Positions 4,801 to 6,468 of a stretch of 6,468 nt of DNA are shown in pieces. Location: the NCBI GenBank assembly GCA_934567115.1, contig CAKTJA010000078.1, positions 1 through 6,468 of the forward strand, written 5' to 3'. The notes beneath the pieces were generated by a model, which made no database searches, was not told the DNA's origin, and saw only the letters and a program-made list of their open reading frames with translations. The DNA is from an uncultured Oscillospiraceae bacterium (lineage in GTDB: Bacteria; Bacillota; Clostridia; Oscillospirales; Oscillospiraceae). How positions within the stretch are numbered: the stretch's first letter is position 1; every line of letters begins with the position of its first letter. Made by a program: the position numbers and the translations under genes.

Positions 4801-5559
4801 TCACCTGCACTCGTCCAGCATGGCCCGGATCTCCTCCTTGCCGCGCACGCCGACCGAGCCGGTAAGCGTGCGGCGGTCCTGCACGACGGCAAGCATCGGA
4901 ATGGAATCGACCCCGAACATCGACGCAAGCCCCGGCTGTTCGTCGCAGTTGACGCGGCAGAACTTGACCTTCGGCTCCTCTCCGTTCAGCTCTTCGAACA
5001 CCGGCGCAAGCATGCGGCAGGGCTGGCACCACTCCGCCCAGAAGTCGATGAGGATCAGTCCCGGGTCGTCGAGCACCTCCGCCTGAAAATTCTCCTCCGT
5101 CAGCGTCACAATGTCGGTGAACGTGCGCTCCTCAACGTAAGGCTCGCGCTCCCCGCCGCAGCCGGAGCAGCCTCCGCAGCCGCCCGCGCAGCCCCCGCCG
5201 CAGCCGGAGCAGCCTCCGCCGTCGATCACGCTCGCGCAGCCGGCGGCGTCCGCCGTTTCCAGATTCCCCTCCAGAAAACGCTCCAGCACGTCGTCCGCCG
5301 CGCCGGTCACGCCGGAAAAGACGAGCATATGCTCGTTCTCGATCGCGTGACGCGCATGCTCGCCGATGCTGCCGCAGAGGATGACGTCCACGCCGCGCTC
5401 CTTCAGCGCGCGCGCCACGGCCTCATGACTGAGGTCTTCGGGCGCGATGACCTCGCCGGTGACCGGCTCCGCGTTTTCGACCGTATAGATCTTAAATTTC
5501 TCCGCGCGTCCGAAATGCTCGAACAGCACGCCGTCCTGATACGGGATCGCAATTTTCAT
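4801..5559 (-). CDS. Fusion protein: NifX/NifB-like cluster-binding domain, Cys/Gly linker, thioredoxin
   Basis: A 252-residue three-part protein. Residues 1-105 (MKIAIPYQDG, EHFGRAEKF, GVDVILCGSIGEHA, VLERFLEGNL) match the dinitrogenase FeMo-cofactor biosynthesis family (NifX/MTH1175-like), known to bind Fe-S/Fe-Mo clusters. Residues 114-136 are almost only Gly and Cys, with six Cys at 117, 120, 124, 128, 131 and 134. Residues about 145-252 are a thioredoxin: DFWAEWCQPCRMLAPVF with the active site C178/C181, and SIPMLAVV with the cis-proline P221. The active site is WCQPC, not the common WCGPC. Extra Cys are at 62, 108, 201, 205 and 251. ATG 5559 has GGGGAGG (5574-5568) 8 bases upstream. It is followed by the FTR-like chain, its probable reductant. 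There are no nitrogenase genes in view, so a general redox or metal-cluster role is more likely than nitrogen fixation. The exact substrate is unknown. Confidence 0.88.
   Translation of the reverse strand: MKIAIPYQDGVLFEHFGRAEKFKIYTVENAEPVTGEVIAPEDLSHEAVARALKERGVDVILCGSIGEHARHAIENEHMLVFSGVTGAADDVLERFLEGNLETADAAGCASVIDGGGCSGCGGGCAGGCGGCSGCGGEREPYVEERTFTDIVTLTEENFQAEVLDDPGLILIDFWAEWCQPCRMLAPVFEELNGEEPKVKFCRVNCDEQPGLASMFGVDSIPMLAVVQDRRTLTGSVGVRGKEEIRAMLDECR
5151..5177. repeat. 27-bp direct repeat, copy 1, in the Cys/Gly linker
   Basis: These bases are identical to 5193-5219, offset by 42 bases (14 codons). The repeat codes on the - strand for the second GGCSGCGG block of the linker (about residues 129-136). 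The linker thus seems to have grown by an in-frame tandem duplication of a 14-residue unit. Confidence 0.85.
5193..5219. repeat. 27-bp direct repeat, copy 2, in the Cys/Gly linker
   Basis: Exact copy of 5151-5177. It codes on the - strand for the first GGCSGCGG block (about residues 115-122). Between the copies lies a CAGGC-type spacer. Such a repeat can change copy number by slippage in steps of 14 residues without breaking the frame. Confidence 0.85.
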
Positions 5560-5735
5560 AACAATGACCTCCCCGAAAGTTGTACATTCGGCCGACCGGG
5601 CAGAGCACGCCCGGCGGCGCTTCCGGTCGGCGGAGGCGGATATGGCGCGGGCGCAGCTTCGCCCGTTCAGGCCGCGTTTTCCCCGCCGACCGACGGTACG
5701 GTTAGCTTAACACAATTTGCACGGTTCTACAACCG
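5560..5735 (-). promoter_or_regulatory. Long GC-rich structured leader of the NifX-thioredoxin gene
   Basis: Between this gene and the divergent GreA-family gene lie 272 bases without a gene. On the - strand a weak promoter can be proposed: -35 TTGTAG at 5732-5727, 17-base gap, -10 TAAGCT at 5709-5704. It has 3 of 6 matches in each box, so confidence is low; a small GTTA-gct-TAAC dyad (5701-5711) overlaps the -10. The leader that would follow has a local hairpin (5648-5653 with 5660-5665, 6 bp). It also has a central segment (5623-5633) able to pair with either 5683-5691 or 5591-5599, nine base pairs each. The latter pairing ends 17 bases from the ribosome site at 5568-5574. No T-rich terminator tract follows, so any control would more likely be at translation. 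Confidence 0.35.
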
Positions 5736-5768
5736 GAAGTTTTCCTCCCGCCGGGGCAAAAATCAGCC

Positions 5769-5797
5769 TTGCGCCGCCGGGTCTTTTCGGCTACAAT
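5769..5797 (+). promoter_or_regulatory. Promoter of the GreA-family gene
   Basis: -35 TTGCGC at 5769-5774 and -10 TACAAT at 5792-5797 are separated by the ideal 17 bases. The -10 has 5 of 6 consensus matches and the -35 begins TTG. A start near 5804 gives a leader of about 28 bases containing the ribosome site AAAGGAA at 5816-5822. Confidence 0.65.
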
Positions 5798-5831
5798 ACA
5801 AGCAGTCTTTCACGGAAAGGAAGCATGTGAA

Positions 5832-6335
5832 ATGAACAACGATCTGACCGCTCTGGACGTTCGGAAAATGCGGGAGGAGCTGGACTACCGCCGGCTTACG
5901 CTGATGCCCGAGCTGATCGAAGAGGTGAAGCGGACCCGCGCGTTCGGCGACCTGAGCGAAAATTATGAATATAAAGCGGCGAAGCAGGAGCAGAACCGCA
6001 ACAAAAGCCGCATTCGCTATCTCGAGCGCATGATCGCCTCGGCGCACATCATCGAAGACCGCTCCGCCGAGGACGAGGTCGGGCTGTTCGACCGGGTCGC
6101 TCTCCGTCTGATCGAGCCGGGGCGGGAGATGAGCGTGCAGGTCGTCACCACCGTTCGGTGCGACGCGCTGCACGGGCTTGTCAGCAAGGAATCCCCCATC
6201 GGCGCGGCGATCCTCGGCAAAAAGGCGGGCGACACGGTGACCGTCCGGGTCAGCGACGCCAACAGCTATCACGCGCAGATCCTGTCGATCGAAAAGCAGA
6301 CGGACGACGGCAGCGCGCCGATCGTCCGGTTTTGA
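5832..6335 (+). CDS. greA: GreA/GreB-family transcript cleavage factor
   Basis: A 167-residue factor that enters the secondary channel of backtracked RNA polymerase and stimulates cleavage of the 3' end of the transcript. Residues 1-75 form the expected helical hairpin. Its tip, RAFGDLSENYEYKAAK, carries the two acidic residues D40 and E43 that match the catalytic Asp/Glu of E. coli GreA. The C-terminal FKBP-like domain has the typical SKESPIGAAILGKKAGDTVTV (118-138). Start ATG 5832 is 9 bases after AAAGGAA; an in-frame ATG at 5769 falls within the promoter -35 region and would add 21 residues with no family match. The coiled-coil part (RKMREELDYRRL, KQEQNRNKSRIRYLERMIAS) is more divergent from the main GreA than the tip. 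It could be a second paralogue of the greA type, so the symbol names the family. The next gene starts 5 bases after its stop. Confidence 0.88.
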   Translation: MNNDLTALDVRKMREELDYRRLTLMPELIEEVKRTRAFGDLSENYEYKAAKQEQNRNKSRIRYLERMIASAHIIEDRSAEDEVGLFDRVALRLIEPGREMSVQVVTTVRCDALHGLVSKESPIGAAILGKKAGDTVTVRVSDANSYHAQILSIEKQTDDGSAPIVRF

Positions 6336-6340
6336 GCGCC

Positions 6341-6468
6341 ATGACCGCGCCGGTGATCCTCCGCGCGGAGCGGGAATACGTCGTCTGCGTCAAGCCCCCG
6401 GCTACGGAGTGCGAGCACGAGCTGCCGGCTCTGCTTGCGCCCATGCTCGGCTGCCGCGCCGAGGAGCT
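6341..6468 (+). CDS. N-terminal part of a second RNA pseudouridine synthase (cut by window end)
   Basis: ATG 6341 opens a frame that runs to the window edge, giving 42 residues. They read VILRAEREYVVCVKPPATEC and then HELPALLAPMLGCRAEEL. The pattern of strand, then Y-V-V-C-V-K-P-P, then L-P-A-L-L matches the start of the catalytic domain of short RluA/RsuA-like pseudouridine synthases without an S4 domain, where the usual text is close to VVEKPAG. The catalytic HRLD motif would lie beyond the window, so the call rests on the N-terminus only. The gene begins 5 bases after the GreA-family stop and has no good Shine-Dalgarno of its own, so it is probably co-transcribed and translationally coupled. 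Confidence 0.65.
   Translation, partial: MTAPVILRAEREYVVCVKPPATECEHELPALLAPMLGCRAEE

Noticed and set aside
5151..5219. CRISPR-like or intergenic tandem repeat
   Set aside because: There are only two copies, inside a coding region, and they are explained by the Gly/Cys repeat of the protein.
4801..5559. Nitrogen fixation locus
   Set aside because: The NifX-like domain alone is not evidence. The family is widespread in anaerobes without nitrogenase, and no nif structural gene is in view.
5329..5835. 168-aa open frame on the + strand across the 5' part of the fusion gene and the intergenic region
   Set aside because: Antisense to a clearly coding N-terminal domain and continuing through promoter sequence; no motif or ribosome site.

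Overview
The window looks like chromosome of a GC-rich Firmicute of the class Clostridia, most like the Oscillospiraceae (Flavonifractor/Lawsonibacter-type gut bacteria). This rests on strong GGAGG-type ribosome sites, the protein families present, and GC-rich third codon positions. It is an inference; there is no rRNA or marker gene to fix the taxon. I see no mobile element, tRNA, rRNA or CRISPR array.

Layout. (1) 1-273 (+) is the end of a nucleoside-type ABC transporter permease, closed by a near-perfect terminator hairpin. (2) 415-2081 (+) holds an amidohydrolase of the 8-oxoguanine deaminase type and, 11 nt later, a 98-aa protein I cannot assign. A structured leader precedes the pair, and the region ends in a long hairpin shared with the convergent gene. 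(3) 2156-3490 (-) is a GT4 glycosyltransferase. It is divergent from (4) 3585-4469 (+), an RluA-type pseudouridine synthase that appears to start at CTG. Two TGn-TATACT promoters sit back to back between them. (5) 4590-5559 (-) is a two-gene redox operon: a 252-aa fusion of a NifX-like domain, a Cys/Gly-rich linker and a thioredoxin domain, followed by a 66-aa ferredoxin-thioredoxin-reductase-like catalytic chain. (6) 5832-6468 (+) is a GreA/GreB-family transcript cleavage factor followed at once by the start of a second pseudouridine synthase, cut by the window edge.

How the genes fit together. Regions 1-2 suggest uptake of nucleosides or bases and hydrolytic deamination of an oxidised purine. 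Region 5 is the most interesting: a reductase chain and its likely thioredoxin partner are co-transcribed, and that thioredoxin is tethered through a metal-binding-looking linker to a domain known from iron-sulfur/iron-molybdenum cluster carriers. This suggests a ferredoxin-driven thiol relay acting on a bound metal cluster or a cluster-sensing domain. Region 6 links transcription fidelity and RNA modification. The leaders of the deaminase and of the NifX-thioredoxin gene both contain mutually exclusive base-pairing segments, which may be regulatory.
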